A DNA stretch of 64,000 nt from Salinicoccus kekensis (GCF_900220995.1 NZ_OBQF01000007.1:85215-149214); one strand, 5' to 3'. Shown: positions 16,565 to 26,050, counted from the first letter of the stretch. The notes: generated by a model not told the origin, from the letters alone. Numbers and translations: made by a program.

Positions 16565-17193
16565 CTCAGCCCCACCTCCCCGCCCGCTTCAACCGCACGC
16601 ACAACCGTCTCCGCGGCATGGTCGACATCGCGGTAATCGAGCACCTCGCCGAGCCTCCCGTCCGGCTCTATCAGATAAAACGATGTGTTGTGCTGATAAT
16701 CCGTATCACCTTCCGGGATGACCGTGACGCCGTACATCTCAAGGATGCCGGCTAAATCGTCCTCATCCGGCACCCTGAGCATCCGCCACGTCTCGCCATC
16801 TGCATCGAAGTATCCGGCATAACGGTCCAGCACTTCGGCCGTATCCCTTTCCGTATCGAATGAGATGCTGAGGAACACCAAATCATCCTGATACTGCCCC
16901 GCATCGATCATATCGTAGACATATTTCATGTTCGACGACATCTCGGGGCACGCGGTTGCACATGAAGTGTAGATGAAGGTCATCAGCATGTGTTTACCTT
17001 CGAATTCATCAAAGTTATAGGCGCGACCTTTATTGTCGACGACTTCAATATTCGGGAATTCAGGCAGCTGCTCCTTCAGTTCATTCAGCCTCTCCTGTTC
17101 GATCGTGAAGGCCGAAAAGCCGCTTGTCGAGAAAAATATGAGGAGGCCGCCCAGGAATAAAATGACTCCGCTGATTATGAGTTCTTTTTTCAT
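16561..17193 (-). CDS. SCO1/SenC family copper chaperone
   Basis: A 210-residue protein with one N-terminal membrane anchor (residues about 5-25) and an extracytoplasmic thioredoxin-like domain. The copper ligands are visible: the C-x3-C motif CATACP (about residues 79-84) and a distal histidine in DYQHNTSFYLI (about residue 168). Sco proteins deliver copper to, or keep reduced, the CuA cysteines of oxidase subunit II. Subunit II here has a complete CuA motif. The gene lies 28 bases after subunit I and overlaps the following membrane protein by 4 bases, so it belongs to the oxidase operon. Confidence 0.93.
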   Translation of the reverse strand: MKKELIISGVILFLGGLLIFFSTSGFSAFTIEQERLNELKEQLPEFPNIEVVDNKGRAYNFDEFEGKHMLMTFIYTSCATACPEMSSNMKYVYDMIDAGQYQDDLVFLSISFDTERDTAEVLDRYAGYFDADGETWRMLRVPDEDDLAGILEMYGVTVIPEGDTDYQHNTSFYLIEPDGRLGEVLDYRDVDHAAETVVRAVEAGGEVGLR

Positions 17194-17221
17194 CTGTCAT
17201 GACCTCCTTTAATATTGATCT

Positions 17222-18865
17222 TTAAAACGTCCGGATTGGCGGCGACCCCGGCGGTGCATTGCCGATCAGGTCCACAAGCGGCACGACATAGCCCATGGAG
17301 ATGATCAGCACCGCGACGATGACCCAGAGTCCCCAGTTCTCCGTCCACTTCGGTGTTTTATGCGCATCTTCCTCCTCCTCTTCGACGACCATGAACGGCG
17401 TATAGCCTTTCGGCGAGAGGAACATCAAGTGATAGACGATGTAGACCATCAGTACGACCCCGGCAAACAGGAGCGTTCCGCCGGCACCGACGAACAGCAG
17501 GTACGGATCCCATTCGAGCGCCGTGGCATTGCCGCCGTAAGTCGTATATTCCGTACGGCGCGGGGAGCCGAGCAGCCCGACATAGGACATCGACAGGGTC
17601 ATGAATAGCATGCCGACCGTCCAGAGCATCGTCTGCCAGATGCCGAGGTTGTGGATCTTTTTGGTGAGCACCCTGCCCGACAAGTGCGGGATGAGCCAGT
17701 AGACCAGTCCGAAGAATGTCAGCACGACCGCGACCCCGACGGTCACGTGGAAGTGCCCGACCACCCACAGCGTATTATGGACGACCTGGTTCAGCTGGTT
17801 GTTGGTTTGTGCGATGCCGCCGGCACCGCCGAAGATGAATGAAATCATCGCAAGCATGATGGTGAGGAACCTCACGTCATGCCATGGCAGTTTCCAGAAC
17901 CAGCCGAGCAGCCCCTTGCCGCCGCGCCGGCGGCCCGTCCGTTCAAGCACGGCGAACAGTGCGAAGGCGGTCAGAAGTGACGGCACGGCAATCGCAAGGC
18001 TCATGAACAGATGCATGAACTTCAAACCTTCCGAGAAAGCGGGATCCACGATCTGATGGTGGAAACCACCCGGCACGTTCAGTACGACGATCAGGATGAC
18101 AACGGCCCTTGCAAGCGAGTCACTGAACAGCTTGCCGCCGATGACCCTCGGCACGACCATGTACCATGCCGACACTGCAACGAGGTACCAGACGTTGACG
18201 AGCGTATGTCCGAATGCCCAGAATAAAGTCCGCGTCAGCATCACGTTGATCGTATCGATCCAGCCGAACGTCCAGGGTATGATGTAGAACACTTCAGCAG
18301 CCACGAACAACGTCGCAAAAGTGATCAGGATGTATACGCCGACTGCGAAGAATGCGAACAGCGGCAGGTGGCGGCCTTTATTCCGCCGCTTCCAGCGGAA
18401 CGCGCTGATGAACACGCCGAGGCCTGAAAGCCAGATGTTCAGTACGACGAAGACCAGTCCGATGTAGAACCACGGGCTTGCAGCCATCGGTGCGTAAAAA
18501 GTGTAAAGCACCGTCGCTTCACCCGCGAGCACCATGATGGTGACGAGCAGCGCACCGAACATGAACAGCCCGTAGGCGACCCAGCCCATCATCCGTATGC
18601 CTTTCGAGAGCCCGCCGAGGACATAGTCCGTCGCCGACCATAAGTAGCCGTTCATGAAAAGCGTCGTGAATGCGAGTATCAGGAAAATCCCGTGAAGCGT
18701 GAGCACTTCGTAATAGTTGATGCCGCCGACGATTTCAAGTACACCGGCACGGTTCAGTCCCTGGATGAGTCCGAGGAACCCCCCGACGAGGAGGAGCGCG
18801 AAGGCTGTCGCAAAGTTCGTCAATGCCAATTTGTTCGATGTGACGATTTTAAGTGGTTTATTCAT
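17222..18865 (-). CDS. cbaA: ba3-type cytochrome c oxidase subunit I
   Basis: A 547-residue haem-copper oxidase subunit I with about 13 membrane helices. Visible metal ligands include the CuB histidine pair in GGFHHQIVDP, the haem-side GHFHVTVG, and the GHTLVNVWYLVAV helix. The last resembles the ba3/B-family pattern and lacks the A-family XGHPEVYI tyrosine helix. LLGSPRRTEY is another B-family trait. B-type oxidases work at low oxygen with reduced proton pumping. The ATG at 18865 follows GGAGG. Its start lies 4 bases after the subunit II stop. The name cbaA follows the Bacillus b(o/a)3 oxidase; exact haem content cannot be read from sequence. Confidence 0.93.
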   Translation of the reverse strand: MNKPLKIVTSNKLALTNFATAFALLLVGGFLGLIQGLNRAGVLEIVGGINYYEVLTLHGIFLILAFTTLFMNGYLWSATDYVLGGLSKGIRMMGWVAYGLFMFGALLVTIMVLAGEATVLYTFYAPMAASPWFYIGLVFVVLNIWLSGLGVFISAFRWKRRNKGRHLPLFAFFAVGVYILITFATLFVAAEVFYIIPWTFGWIDTINVMLTRTLFWAFGHTLVNVWYLVAVSAWYMVVPRVIGGKLFSDSLARAVVILIVVLNVPGGFHHQIVDPAFSEGLKFMHLFMSLAIAVPSLLTAFALFAVLERTGRRRGGKGLLGWFWKLPWHDVRFLTIMLAMISFIFGGAGGIAQTNNQLNQVVHNTLWVVGHFHVTVGVAVVLTFFGLVYWLIPHLSGRVLTKKIHNLGIWQTMLWTVGMLFMTLSMSYVGLLGSPRRTEYTTYGGNATALEWDPYLLFVGAGGTLLFAGVVLMVYIVYHLMFLSPKGYTPFMVVEEEEEDAHKTPKWTENWGLWVIVAVLIISMGYVVPLVDLIGNAPPGSPPIRTF

Positions 18866-18869
18866 CTCT

Positions 18870-19340
18870 TCACTCCTCCACCGTGATTGTTGCAGACATC
18901 GTCTGGTGGCCCACACCACAGTACTCGTTGCATACCATGATGTATTCGCCCGCTTCGTGGAATGTCTGCGTGATTTCCTGGATATATCCCGGCACGACCA
19001 TCGTGTTCAAGTTTGTATGCGGCACGTTGACACCGTGGACGACATCTTTCGTCGCCATCCTGAATGTCACTTCCGCACCTTCCGGCACCGTGATCTCACC
19101 GGGTTCGAATTGGAATGCCTGCAGCGTCATGATCACTTCATACTGGTTATCTCCCGTCTCATAGACGCCGGGTTCGGAAAATTCCGGATGCTCCTCCACC
19201 GTCTGTGGATCGATGTGTTCCTTGTGCGAAGGCGGCGCCATGCCGAGGGCGAATGCCTGGTATCCCGTGATGCCCATCGCAATGATGATGATGCCGACTG
19301 CGATGATCATCCAAATTTCTTCCATCCTGTTCATTTTCAT
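18870..19340 (-). CDS. cbaB: ba3-type cytochrome c oxidase subunit II
   Basis: A 156-residue subunit with one N-terminal membrane helix (residues about 8-32) and an external cupredoxin domain. The CuA ligands are all present: a histidine in DVVHGVNVPH and CNEYCGVGHQTM near the C-terminus, giving C-x3-C-x3-H-x2-M. The single helix and short length are typical of ba3 oxidases rather than aa3. It receives electrons from a c-type cytochrome and passes them to subunit I. It starts after GGGAAAGGGG and lies 27 bases downstream of subunit IIa. Confidence 0.95.
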   Translation of the reverse strand: MKMNRMEEIWMIIAVGIIIIAMGITGYQAFALGMAPPSHKEHIDPQTVEEHPEFSEPGVYETGDNQYEVIMTLQAFQFEPGEITVPEGAEVTFRMATKDVVHGVNVPHTNLNTMVVPGYIQEITQTFHEAGEYIMVCNEYCGVGHQTMSATITVEE

Positions 19341-19367
19341 GATCTGTAAACCCCTTTCCCGTCCTTT

Positions 19368-19526
19368 TTAAAATCGCATGATGAACAAAACAAGCAGCAC
19401 ACCGGTCCACAGGACGATCGATCCGCCCACGAAGAATAGTGTGGAGAACAACGTTCCCTTCAGGGACATTTCGTCCTCAGTGCTTCTTTCAACCGGCTTT
19501 TCCTCTTCTCTCAGTCTCTCTTTCAT
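19368..19526 (-). CDS. Cytochrome c oxidase subunit IIa-like small membrane protein
   Basis: A 52-residue protein: a charged N-terminal half (KERLREEEKPVERSTED) followed by one helix (LKGTLFSTLFFVGGSIVLW and on). Length, the LKGT entry to the helix and its position directly before subunit II match the COX2A family of ba3 oxidases. The ATG at 19526 follows GGGAGGG and is preferred to an upstream in-frame ATG at 19550 that lacks a ribosome site. It is the first gene of the oxidase operon, about 41 bases after the inferred transcription start. Confidence 0.85.
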   Translation of the reverse strand: MKERLREEEKPVERSTEDEMSLKGTLFSTLFFVGGSIVLWTGVLLVLFIMRF

Positions 19527-19573
19527 GTATAATCCCTCCCATCGGTTCAAGTCTGTTCATTTAACTTGATTCA

Positions 19574-19616
19574 AGTATATAGCCGATTTAGGACTGGCAC
19601 TGTGATCCTGGTCACA
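19574..19616 (-). promoter_or_regulatory. Oxidase operon promoter with Crp/Fnr-type activator box
   Basis: TGTGATCCTGGTCACA at 19601-19616 is a perfect TGTGA-N6-TCACA palindrome. On the minus strand a -10 TATACT lies at 19574-19579, with no good -35. If +1 is 19567, the box is centred at -41.5, the class II activator position of Crp/Fnr proteins. Activation of the oxidase operon by a Crp/Fnr regulator is inferred. Confidence 0.8.
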
Positions 19617-19673
19617 TTAAAAAGGATTTCATGCGGGTTTTTAAATTTGGAATATTCAGTTAAATGAGGGCAT

Positions 19674-19778
19674 AAAAAAGCAGCACACCTTCTATAGTGT
19701 GCTGCTCAAACAAAGGGGATGGGAGAAATTTTTCACTGTTTTAACAAAGGGGTATGTTTTTCAGTGATAAAATTTTCA
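19674..19778 (-). ncRNA. rsaE: Small regulatory RNA RsaE (RoxS family)
   Basis: On the minus strand, between the oxidase operon and pepF, lie the two C-rich motifs of RsaE: ACATACCCCTTTGTT and TTTCTCCCATCCCCTTTG, separated by GTGAAAAA. They are followed by a perfect 10-bp terminator stem (AGCAGCACAC/GTGTGCTGCT, 19679-19706) and TTTTTT. This order and sequence match the S. aureus sRNA as I remember it. The 5' end is approximate; AT-rich -10-like sequences (TTATATTTTATACAT) lie at about 19778-19792. RsaE/RoxS lowers translation of central-carbon, folate and oligopeptide-transport mRNAs by pairing its UCCC motifs with Shine-Dalgarno sequences. Confidence 0.93.
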
Positions 19779-19910
19779 TGTATAAAATATAACATCCCGC
19801 AAGGCTTCAAGCAACATTTTGAACAGCTTTTCACAATTTGTTCATAATGTAAACGTATTCACATACTCACTTGTCTACAAAATATATACATGTAGTGATT
19901 TCTGCCTGTT

Positions 19911-21710
19911 TTACGCCTCTTCCAGCAGCCTTTCAAACTCATCCAGCTGGCTTTCAAAGACTTTCATCGCGTTCGTAATCGGTTCGGCCGTCGTCATATC
20001 GACACCCGCATTCTTCAGGATCTCGATCGGGTAATTTGATGAACCTTTCTTCAGGAATTCGTTGATGTAACGGTCACGTACTTCCTCCCCGCCTTCGAGC
20101 ACCTGTTTCGACAGCGTCGCCGCAGCCGCATAGCCCGTCGCATACTGGTAGACGTAATAATTCATATAGAAGTGCGGGATGCGTGCCCACTCGACTTCGA
20201 TATGCTCATCATAATCCACGGCCGGCCCATAATACTTCCTGTTCAGTTCCCCATAGACCTCACTCAGTTTGGACGCCGTGAGCGGCACGCCGCTTTCCTT
20301 CAATGTGTGCATTTCATGTTCGAACTCAGCGAACATCGTCTGACGGAATACGGTGCCCCTGAAACCTTCCAGCTGCTCGTTCAAGAGATACAGCTTCTTC
20401 TTCGTGTCATCCAATTTTTCATACATGTAGTCCGCAAGCAGCGCCTCATTGAATGTGCTCGCCACCTCAGCCACGAAGATCGAGTAGCCCGCCTGGTTTG
20501 AAGTCTGGTTTTTGCGGCTGTAGTAGCTGTGGACCGAATGCCCGAACTCATGCGCGAGCGTGAACAGATTGTCCACGTTATCCTGCCAGTTCATCAGAAT
20601 AAAGGGATTGGTGCCGTAAGTGCCGGAGGAATACGCGCCGCTCCGTTTCCCTTTATTTTCGTAGATGTCCACCCAGCGGTTGTTCAGCCCTTCATCGAGT
20701 ATGGACAGATAGTCCTCACCCATCGGGGACAGTCCGGATTTCAGCCAGTCCTTCGCCTCTTCGTAAGTCACCTCGAAGTCCACATCCCCGACGAGCGGCG
20801 TGTAGATGTCATACATTTTCAATTCATCAAGACCCAGAATCTTCTTGCGCAGTTCGGTGTAGCGGTGCAGCAGGTGCAGATTGTCATTGACCGTCTCCAC
20901 AAGCTGGTCGTACACACTTTCAGGGATGTGATTGTTTGAGAGCGCCTGATGACGGCTCGACTCGTAGCCCCTCACGTTCGCACTGAAGATGTGCGTGTTG
21001 ACGACGCCTGAGAGCGTCTGGCTCAAGGTATTTTTATATGCTTCATATGCCGTATACAGATTTTCGTAGGCAGATTTTCTGAGGGTGCGGTCCGGTGACT
21101 TCAACAGATCCACATACGTGCCCTGCGTGAGCGTGTGGGTGTTGCCTTCGGAGTCGACCGCCGGTTCGAATTCAAGGTCGGCGTTGTTGAACATGCCGAA
21201 CACCGAGGACGGTGTGGACATGACCTCACCCGCCTGGGCGATCAGCTTCTCCTCCTTATCGCTCAATACATGCGGGCGTTCATTGTTCAGTATTTCAAGG
21301 TCGAACTTGAACTCCTTCAGACGATCGTCTTCCATGTATGCCTTCAGAGTCTCTTCGTCGAGCTTCAATATTTCAGGCACAAGGAAGCTCCATGCCGAAT
21401 TGAATTTCACCGCAAGCGTGCGGGCACGGCTCTCCAGTGCACTGTACGTATCATTCGATGTATCCTGATCATGCTTCAGATGCGCATAGACGAACAATCG
21501 GCCGAGGCGTTCACCCAGCTCACGTTCGGTCTCGAGCGCTTCCAGCAGCGATTCCGCTGAATTTATATTGCCTTTGAATTTCTCTTCATCACCGAGATGC
21601 GCCTCAAGCTTTTCATACTCGGTCTCGAACGCCTCATCGCTTTCGAAGATCGTCGTGAGATCCCAAGTATTTTCAAGCTTTTGCTCATCTCTTGTAATAA
21701 GTTCCGCCAT
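19911..21710 (-). CDS. pepF: Oligoendopeptidase F
   Basis: A 599-residue cytoplasmic M3B metallopeptidase that cleaves imported oligopeptides. The zinc motif HEFGHSVHS (about residue 387) provides the HExxH ligands, with the downstream glutamate in VAEVASTFNEALL. The gene therefore works with the Opp importer in the same window. The ATG at 21710 follows GGAGGGG by 5 bases; an in-frame upstream start is not used. It is 35 bases downstream of coiA. The sRNA gene rsaE begins about 130 bases after the stop on the same strand, and the rsaE terminator is the first one seen. Confidence 0.96.
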   Translation of the reverse strand: MAELITRDEQKLENTWDLTTIFESDEAFETEYEKLEAHLGDEEKFKGNINSAESLLEALETERELGERLGRLFVYAHLKHDQDTSNDTYSALESRARTLAVKFNSAWSFLVPEILKLDEETLKAYMEDDRLKEFKFDLEILNNERPHVLSDKEEKLIAQAGEVMSTPSSVFGMFNNADLEFEPAVDSEGNTHTLTQGTYVDLLKSPDRTLRKSAYENLYTAYEAYKNTLSQTLSGVVNTHIFSANVRGYESSRHQALSNNHIPESVYDQLVETVNDNLHLLHRYTELRKKILGLDELKMYDIYTPLVGDVDFEVTYEEAKDWLKSGLSPMGEDYLSILDEGLNNRWVDIYENKGKRSGAYSSGTYGTNPFILMNWQDNVDNLFTLAHEFGHSVHSYYSRKNQTSNQAGYSIFVAEVASTFNEALLADYMYEKLDDTKKKLYLLNEQLEGFRGTVFRQTMFAEFEHEMHTLKESGVPLTASKLSEVYGELNRKYYGPAVDYDEHIEVEWARIPHFYMNYYVYQYATGYAAAATLSKQVLEGGEEVRDRYINEFLKKGSSNYPIEILKNAGVDMTTAEPITNAMKVFESQLDEFERLLEEA

Positions 21711-21745
21711 GTAAACCCCTCCAAATGTTTGATAGTCCAATTTTC

Positions 21746-22738
21746 TCAATTCCTATTGGAAATTTCAAGTTTCGAACCTTTATGTGAATTATATAACATT
21801 AAGTAGTCTTTGATCAGATCCTTCGCAAGCTGCTCCTTTGCGGACACGCCGTAAATCTGCCTGGGCTTCAGCATCTCCTTAAACAGTTCCATGTTGAACG
21901 TCCCACGGTCGAGATGATAGTAAATGAACAGCTTCCATTCAAGCGGCGGGTTCATGATCAGACGCTCGGCCGGCGTTGTATATTTCAAATAACCGGGCAG
22001 TGTGCCGACAGCGAGACCCGTATGATACAGGAACGTCAACGTCAGGTTCTGCACTGTGCGCCTGCTGCGCTCCCGGCTGACGATAGCTTCAAGCTCCTGG
22101 TTGGAAAGCCTGCGCGGAACGAGTTTTTCCATCGGGAAACGGCCGGCCAGTGATTTCACATCCAGTTTCTCCTTTTTGAAATAAAACCTGCCTCCGCCGA
22201 CGTGGTGGCGGATGTGGAGGAGGAAGACCTGCTTCGATTTCGTGTCGATCGTGAATAGTTTCCCCTCCTTCTGCGCCGAAAGCTGAAAATGCGTCGGCCG
22301 GATGTAGGGGCCGGCAGTCCGGATTGCGGCATCATCAAGCAGCCAGATCACATCGATGCCGATCGAGGCATATCCTTCGGTGCGGTCGATGATCAGCTGC
22401 GGCGAAATCGTGGATAACTGGATTTCAAGTGCGAGTTTTTCGCCGATCAGAAGATCTGCAATCTGTTCTATATCCCGCAGGTAATATTCCATAGCGGCCG
22501 GGTAATGCGGTGTGAGTGCAAGATAAAGGTCATGCTTCAGTTCGAGATGCTCCACCGACTCCCTCTTGTAGAGGTATCTCATGCAGTCGAGTATATGATG
22601 GTGCGAAAAATGCGCAGTCTTCACCGGCCCCTGCTTCAAAGTGACACGTGAATCACAGACCGGACAGAAATAATGCCGGCCCTTTTCGGCGTTTTCGGCA
22701 AGCACCTGGCCGCCGTTTTCATCTACAGCTAATATCAA
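21746..22738 (-). CDS. coiA: Competence protein CoiA-like nuclease
   Basis: A 330-residue protein. The N-terminus has a zinc-ribbon-like CPVCDSRVTLKQG (about residues 25-37) and TAHFSHH. The nuclease-like core follows with LALEIQLSTISPQLIIDRTEGYASIG, carrying an E-x-Q pattern typical of restriction-endonuclease-fold CoiA. In streptococci CoiA promotes recombination during transformation; in staphylococci the gene sits beside mecA and pepF as here. The start is TTG at 22738, and its ribosome site (AAAGGGGG) is the 3' arm of the terminator hairpin behind mecA. Confidence 0.88.
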   Translation of the reverse strand: MILAVDENGGQVLAENAEKGRHYFCPVCDSRVTLKQGPVKTAHFSHHHILDCMRYLYKRESVEHLELKHDLYLALTPHYPAAMEYYLRDIEQIADLLIGEKLALEIQLSTISPQLIIDRTEGYASIGIDVIWLLDDAAIRTAGPYIRPTHFQLSAQKEGKLFTIDTKSKQVFLLHIRHHVGGGRFYFKKEKLDVKSLAGRFPMEKLVPRRLSNQELEAIVSRERSRRTVQNLTLTFLYHTGLAVGTLPGYLKYTTPAERLIMNPPLEWKLFIYYHLDRGTFNMELFKEMLKPRQIYGVSAKEQLAKDLIKDYLMLYNSHKGSKLEISNRN

Positions 22739-22741
22739 AAT

Positions 22742-22782
22742 AAAAACCCCCTTTCCTATATATGCCGGAAAAGGGGGTTTTT
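22742..22782. terminator. Terminator of mecA overlapping the coiA ribosome site
   Basis: AAAAACCCCCTTTCC and AAAAGGGGGTTTTT form a strong stem. On the minus strand it ends in TTTTT, directly after mecA. The G-rich 3' arm is also the only Shine-Dalgarno sequence for coiA, 8 bases from its TTG. Confidence 0.88.
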
Positions 22783-22805
22783 GATTTATTTTATTGTCAG
22801 ATAAA

Positions 22806-23465
22806 TTATTTTTCTGGGAAAAATCTTCTTACTTGGCCACGGACGTTATGACTCATGATGATGTCACCATATTCTTCAATCAATGCCGGCGCGACTTCTG
22901 CCGGATTGCTGTACTCTGTCAATGATGCCATCACACCCTGGACTTCATCCCTCGACAGGCGGTGGTCGAAAATGATTTCATAGTAGTATTCACCGCTGTA
23001 AACATGCAGCAAATCTTCATATACCGTCTCATCCATTTCAATCTGGTGAGCATATTCGATCAATGTTTCAAAATCATCAAACTTGACCATAGCCGATTCC
23101 ACCACAGGCTCACGCTTGTCTGTCCCGGTGGCGCCTTCGACCGCATCGTTTAAGAATGATTCAATATCATTATCATTAATGTTCATGTTGGATTGGTCCA
23201 TAGCATAATCTTCCTCACCGTTTTGAGATTTTGATACAATCACTTCTATGCCCCGGTCATATGCATGAACTTGAATCCACAGCGGACCTTCCATTCCAAA
23301 GCCTTCCCCGTGCTCCACATTGACTTCATCCATTACAGACCAGAAAAACTCTTCGCCGCGCTTCCTGTTCATCCAGAGTTCATCCCTGTCGAAACCCCGC
23401 TTCTCGATGTCGGCGTAAGTCATAAAGAATTTGATCGTCGACTCGTTGACACGTTCTATCCTCAT
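22806..23465 (-). CDS. mecA: Adapter protein MecA
   Basis: A 219-residue adapter that delivers substrates to ClpC-ClpP. This is the Bacillus/Staphylococcus protein-quality and competence adapter, unrelated to the methicillin-resistance gene of the same name. The N-terminal domain (MRIERVNESTIKFFMTYADIEKRGFDRDELW) binds substrates. An acidic low-complexity linker covers about residues 85-110. The C-terminal domain (FDDFETLIEYAHQI to the end) binds ClpC. The ATG at 23465 is preferred to an upstream in-frame GTG at 23474. Its neighbours spxA and coiA are the usual ones. Confidence 0.95.
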   Translation of the reverse strand: MRIERVNESTIKFFMTYADIEKRGFDRDELWMNRKRGEEFFWSVMDEVNVEHGEGFGMEGPLWIQVHAYDRGIEVIVSKSQNGEEDYAMDQSNMNINDNDIESFLNDAVEGATGTDKREPVVESAMVKFDDFETLIEYAHQIEMDETVYEDLLHVYSGEYYYEIIFDHRLSRDEVQGVMASLTEYSNPAEVAPALIEEYGDIIMSHNVRGQVRRFFPEK

Positions 23466-23563
23466 TGATTTCACTTCCTCTCACAAGAGACTTATTACTT
23501 ATAGTATACCTTCATTTACAGGAATAAAACAAATACATTGTTCCGTTCAATAAAGTATAGTCA

Positions 23564-23597
23564 AAAAGCCTGTGGATTTCAAGAAATCCGCAGGCTC
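23564..23597 (-). terminator. Terminator of spxA
   Basis: Stem AGCCTGCGGATTT/AAATCCACAGGCT on the minus strand followed by TTTTTG, about 60 bases after the spxA stop. Confidence 0.88.
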
Positions 23598-23659
23598 GTG
23601 TAGAATATATCAGTTTATATAAGGGGGAACAAACTGAATTTAATTGTGTTGATGGGTGA

Positions 23660-24058
23660 TTACATCTCTGCAAGTCTTTTTGCTTCGAGAAGATGAAAGT
23701 TCCTCACTTTACGTGGAAGGAAACGACGGATCTCATCTTCGTTATAACCAACCTGCAGGCGTTTTTCATCCATTATGATCGGCCTTCTCAAAAGACCTGG
23801 ATTTTCCATGATTAATGTGTATAATTCTTTCATAGGTAAAGATTCAATATCCACATTCAACTTTTGAAAAGTTTTTGAACGGGTTGAGATGATTTCATCC
23901 GTGCCATCTTCGGTCATTCTTAAGATTGCCTTGACCTCTTCCAATGTCAACGGCTCGGAGAATATATTTCTTTCAGTATAAGGAATTTCATTTTCTTGCA
24001 ACCACGCTTTAGCTTTCCGGCAAGACGTGCAACTTGGAGAAGTAAACAATGTTACCAT
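23660..24058 (-). CDS. spxA: Global redox regulator Spx
   Basis: A 132-residue ArsC-fold regulator that binds the RNA polymerase alpha C-terminal domain and activates thiol-stress genes. The redox switch CTSC lies at residues about 10-13 ([16 protein letters not shown]), and the conserved [21 protein letters not shown] block follows near residue 92. The ATG at 24058 is preferred to an in-frame GTG three codons earlier. Its degradation adapter SpxH is encoded 9 kb away in this window. The single-gene unit has its own terminator. Confidence 0.97.
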   Translation of the reverse strand: MVTLFTSPSCTSCRKAKAWLQENEIPYTERNIFSEPLTLEEVKAILRMTEDGTDEIISTRSKTFQKLNVDIESLPMKELYTLIMENPGLLRRPIIMDEKRLQVGYNEDEIRRFLPRKVRNFHLLEAKRLAEM

Positions 24059-24326
24059 ACAACTCACACTCCAATACTCAATAGATTTGTATCATTAGTA
24101 TACCCCATGTGGGACACTTTGTAACCATCCTCAGGAATGATTCGAGTGCTTCTACTAACTTACAACTCATATTATATAGGTCGAACATTAAAATAAAATG
24201 AGAAAACGTTAATAATCACACAAAAATTTAGAAAATTTTATTTTTGTCAAATTTGACGGAAATGCGACTGTATTGCAGTTATCGGTGATTTTTATTATCA
24301 TTGCAGTAATGGATCAGATTGATTAG

Positions 24327-25346
<1,020 letters not shown>

Positions 25347-25371
25347 GTTTCTACTATATTATATATGTGGG

Positions 25372-25400
25372 ACCGCACACCGGATGGTGTGCGGTTTTTT
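25372..25400 (+). terminator. Terminator of trpS
   Basis: Perfect 10-bp stem ACCGCACACC/GGTGTGCGGT with a GGAT loop, then TTTTTT. Confidence 0.93.
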
Positions 25401-25430
25401 GTGCGTTGAGGATTGGGGGAGGAAGGTCAA

Positions 25431-25989
25431 CGGACCATCCAGGCACGTGCGACGAGCCGTTGGAGCTTTATCGGACCGTCCCGACGTGTGCGATGAGCCG
25501 TTGGAGCTTTAACGGACCGTCCCGGCGTATGCGACGAGCTGTTGGGGGTTTAACGGACCGTCCCGACGTGTGCGATGAGCCGTTGGAGCTTTAACGGACC
25601 GTCCCGGCGTATGCGATGAGCTGTTCGGGGTTTAACGGACCGCCCCGGTGTGTGCGACGAGCTGTTGGAGCCTTATCGGACCGTCCCGACGCGTGCGATG
25701 AGCGGTTGGAGCTTTAACGGACCGTCCCGGCGTGTACGATGAGCCGATGGGGGCTTCTACCGGCCAAACGAATACCCACTTGGATGATGGGGGCGATCTA
25801 TCAGCCAAACCAATCCTCACTGGGCCGATGGGAGGCGTCCATCAATCAAACCACATGCCCAGTGAGCGATGGAAGGCCTCTATCAATCAAACCGCGCGCC
25901 CAGTGAGCGATGGAAGGCCTCTATCAATCAAACCGCGCACCCAGAGAGCGATGGGAGGCGTCTATCGCTCAAACCACGTGCCCAATGAG
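25431..25989. repeat. Array C: longest 41-bp tandem array, between convergent trpS and fabF
   Basis: This occupies most of the 716-bp gap. Eight type-1 units start with CGGACC at 25431, 25472, 25513, 25554, 25595, 25636, 25677 and 25718, exactly 41 bp apart. Alternate units share private variants (CCGACGTGTGCGATGAGCCG versus CCCGGCGTATGCG), as if duplicated as 82-bp pairs. After a 43-bp step six type-2 units follow, again at 41 bp (25761, 25802, 25843, 25884, 25925, 25966), with arms drifting from GGCCAA/TTGGATG to ATCAATCAA and TGAGCGATGG. No gene is visible. Confidence 0.93.
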
Positions 25990-26014
25990 GGATAAGGGGA
26001 TCTTTATTAACCGG

Positions 26015-26050
26015 CAATAAAAAACCTCCTCCCGCAAAACGGGAGGAGGT
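26015..26050 (-). terminator. Terminator of fabH-fabF
   Basis: Perfect stem ACCTCCTCCCG/CGGGAGGAGGT with loop, followed on the minus strand by TTTTTTATTG. Confidence 0.92.

Noticed and set aside
19601..19616. Reading the TGTGA-N6-TCACA box as a simple hairpin terminator
   Set aside because: The stem is only 5 bp with no T run, and it lies upstream of a promoter-like -10; operator geometry fits better.
25367..25995. Repeat-containing open frames in array C (and similar ones in arrays A and B)
   Set aside because: The 41-bp period changes frame with each unit, so the encoded residues are not conserved; no ribosome sites; frames start inside or next to the trpS terminator.
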